From: Tunturiibacter gelidiferens
Lineage (GTDB): Bacteria; Acidobacteriota; Terriglobia; Terriglobales; Acidobacteriaceae
Direction of reading: 5' to 3'
Length of the DNA: 64,000 bases
Assembly: GCF_013410115.1 (NCBI RefSeq)
Contig: NZ_JACCCV010000001.1
Coordinates: forward strand, 992,001-1,056,000
The position numbers and the translations under genes were made by a program. The notes beneath the pieces are model-generated. The model ran no database searches. It was not told the origin of the DNA and worked only from the letters and a program-made list of their open reading frames with translations. Shown here piece after piece: positions 62,406-64,000 of the stretch; the stretch's first letter is position 1, and the number at the start of each line of letters is the position of its first letter.

Positions 62406-63719
62406 TTATCTCAAAGCAGCGGTAGCCGAGCTGGTCGCGTTCGTGGGTAAATTGTCGGCCGTGCCCATCAGATGGCCCGTTACGAAGCTTCTGCCTCGCT
62501 TCTCCGGACCAAACCAGAAGATCAGAAGCAGCGAAACGATCACCAGCGTCTCGAAAGAACATAGCGCCCACGGATAGCCGAATCTGCTCCGTAGCAGGTT
62601 CTGCAGCGGCAACACCGGCGAAGCAAACAGGACGCCTAGTTGATACACAAACCCAGGAAATAGCCCGCGAATCGCATCCGGCGCCAGCTCATTCAAATGC
62701 GCCGGAATCACGCCAAACGCCCCCTGCACGCCGCTCTGCATAAGGTACGAGCCAACGACAATCGCCAGCACCGACCCGCCGAACGCCCACATCGGCATCG
62801 CCAGCAGACACACCCCAAGCGCAGCCATCACGGCATATCGCCGTCCAATTCGTTCCGACATCGCGCCCACCGCAACCGCTCCAATGATCGCCCCAACGTT
62901 GTAAATTACAGGAATTCCAAGCGTAGCTTTCATCCCCAGCACGGTCGCACCATTCATCCACGGCAACGTCTTCAGGAAGTCGGGATAAAGATCCTGAGTG
63001 CCGTGGGAGAGGCATGTGATCGCCGCCATCAGCAGCAAAAGGTATCCAAAAACACCGAGGTGTTGGAATAGCGTTCCGAAGATATTTCCAAGGGACGGCG
63101 TTCGATGCATCCGCCAAGCGGCCGATTCAGGCGCTACCGCAGCCAGCGCCACAATGACTAGGGTGACCCCGACGCCAACGAAGAACATCGTCTGCCAGCC
63201 GAACGCCGGTGCAATCGTCTGCATTCCGATCGCCGCCATCAGATATCCAAAGGGATAACCGCCCTGCATCAGGCCAGAGAGAACGCCGCGTCTGTGCCGA
63301 GGTGCGCTCTCCATCGCATAGGAAGCACCAATGCCCCAATACCCGCCCATCCCGAGACCATACAACAGCCTCATCGCCAGAAAGATCCAGTAGGTTGGTG
63401 CAAGCCCGCTCAGAACCGTCACGGTCGAGAAGTACAGAACGCATGCGATCAGAGGCTTCTTGCGGCCAAACCTGTCGGCCAGGGCTCCAAAGAAGAGCGC
63501 TCCAATCGGCCGCATGGCCAGCGTAAGTGTCATGCTCCACACAATCGCGGCCTTCCCCACGTGAAATTTGCCCATCAGCTCCGATATGAGAAAGACGACG
63601 ACGAAAAAATCGAATGCGTCGAGAATCCATCCCAGGATGCCGGCTGCCACGGCAAATCTCCATCCTGGAGCTCCAGCTTCAGAAGTTGCTGCAGCTGCTT
63701 CGGTCTCTTCAAAATGCAT
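62406..63719 (-). CDS. MFS transporter, metabolite:proton symporter type
   Basis: A 437-residue major facilitator with about 12 membrane segments. ILGWILDAFDFFVVVFLI is the helix 1 region with the D-x-F-D-type pattern of carboxylate/sialate symporters; GALADRFGRKKPL is the loop 2-3 motif, YGLGMGGYWGIGASYAMES lies in helix 4 and SERIGRRYAVM is the second-half repeat. Organic acids or sugar acids are likely substrates, not determinable here. ATG 63719 is chosen because GAGAG precedes it and the conserved region starts soon after; the frame is open for 71 more codons upstream (to ATG 63932) but that part has no family features. Confidence 0.88.
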   Translation of the reverse strand: MHFEETEAAAATSEAGAPGWRFAVAAGILGWILDAFDFFVVVFLISELMGKFHVGKAAIVWSMTLTLAMRPIGALFFGALADRFGRKKPLIACVLYFSTVTVLSGLAPTYWIFLAMRLLYGLGMGGYWGIGASYAMESAPRHRRGVLSGLMQGGYPFGYLMAAIGMQTIAPAFGWQTMFFVGVGVTLVIVALAAVAPESAAWRMHRTPSLGNIFGTLFQHLGVFGYLLLLMAAITCLSHGTQDLYPDFLKTLPWMNGATVLGMKATLGIPVIYNVGAIIGAVAVGAMSERIGRRYAVMAALGVCLLAMPMWAFGGSVLAIVVGSYLMQSGVQGAFGVIPAHLNELAPDAIRGLFPGFVYQLGVLFASPVLPLQNLLRSRFGYPWALCSFETLVIVSLLLIFWFGPEKRGRSFVTGHLMGTADNLPTNATSSATAALR

Positions 63720-64000
63720 AAAGGCGGTCTCTCTTCCGGCGAAGCTAGGCGATGGATGATCGTCAGTGTCTAGAGAACAGACAAACCTTCGACCACCTCG
63801 AACAGCGTTTTTGATCCCTTGCAGGAATACTATCGCGTCGTGGTTCGTGTTGAATGCAGGTCTATTCCAGTCGGCAAGATTTCTCTCGTCATTAAAACCA
63901 AGAGTCTTCCATTGGAAGGTTGAGTCTCTCATCAGGGCATCTCCTGTGGCTCACAGAAGAAACGCCTATCTCTCTGCCTTCACTATTCCCGCAATGAAAC
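63720..64000. other. Upstream region of the MFS gene, no gene recognised
   Basis: The minus-strand frame of the MFS gene stays open to 63932, but the extra 71 codons look non-coding in composition. A long 5' leader with the promoter is the simplest reading. Nothing else recognisable is present before the right edge. Confidence 0.4.

Noticed and set aside
63720..63932. N-terminal extension of the MFS transporter to ATG 63932
   Set aside because: No family match and no membrane features; ATG 63719 has a ribosome site and the normal distance to helix 1.

Overview
The window reads as chromosomal DNA of an acidobacterium, most likely class Terriglobia (the Granulicella / Edaphobacter / Terriglobus group). 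The basis is the set of families present: two Oar-like TonB-dependent receptors with a carboxypeptidase-regulatory N-terminus, an acidobacterial-type MacB/FtsX permease without its own ATPase, a ToxR-like regulator with a PD40/TolB propeller, DUF2950, DUF3300, DUF4136 and DUF4142 proteins, and short GTCAT-type intergenic palindromes. I found no phage, plasmid, transposase or CRISPR genes. A genus name would need a database search.

1-10968 (all minus strand) is a tetrapyrrole block. hemE-hemH-hemY (haem) is followed by a cobalamin riboswitch and then a nine-gene B12 operon in the order cobU, cbiA, cobT, cobS, cobC, an uncharacterised gene, pduO-type adenosyltransferase, bluB and cobQ (cut by the left edge). 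Nearly every junction is a 4-base start/stop overlap. 11094-13983 holds a lone purS, inorganic pyrophosphatase, an APC permease, intergenic repeats and tRNA-Ser(GCU). 14049-17033 holds an ADOP-type permease and a YCII-family protein.

17540-22658 is the most interesting locus: a secreted SGNH-like protein, an MBOAT O-acyltransferase, an FkbH-like HAD protein, an acyl carrier protein and a VOC-family protein. The set mirrors the logic of the D-alanylation (Dlt) system, but FkbH chemistry (glyceryl loading from a glycolytic intermediate) would replace the adenylation enzyme. I propose that it decorates an extracytoplasmic polymer with a small hydroxy-acyl group. 22839-27763 holds a MetE-C-like protein, a DUF4142 protein and an exported GH3 beta-glucosidase.

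28342-41836 is an envelope/sulfatase region: a small monooxygenase-like protein, an exported FGly-type sulfatase, DUF4136, a Gln-rich secreted protein, a patatin-Omp85 fusion, a membrane protein, YceI, DUF3300, DUF2950, a divergent GAF-sigma54 activator, and an FGE-type lipoprotein that could mature the sulfatase. 42012-49893 pairs a membrane-anchored DNA-binding regulator with a divergent TonB receptor and a GH13 amylase (alpha-glucan use). 50190-55395 holds a small secreted protein, a frameshifted pseudogene, a FolD paralogue lacking its catalytic Gln, and a second TonB receptor. 55611-60801 is a signalling cassette (DUF4118 histidine kinase, Rcp1-like regulator, REC-PAS-PAS-sigma54 activator, STAS protein, orphan HATPase). 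Two small proteins and an MFS transporter close the window.
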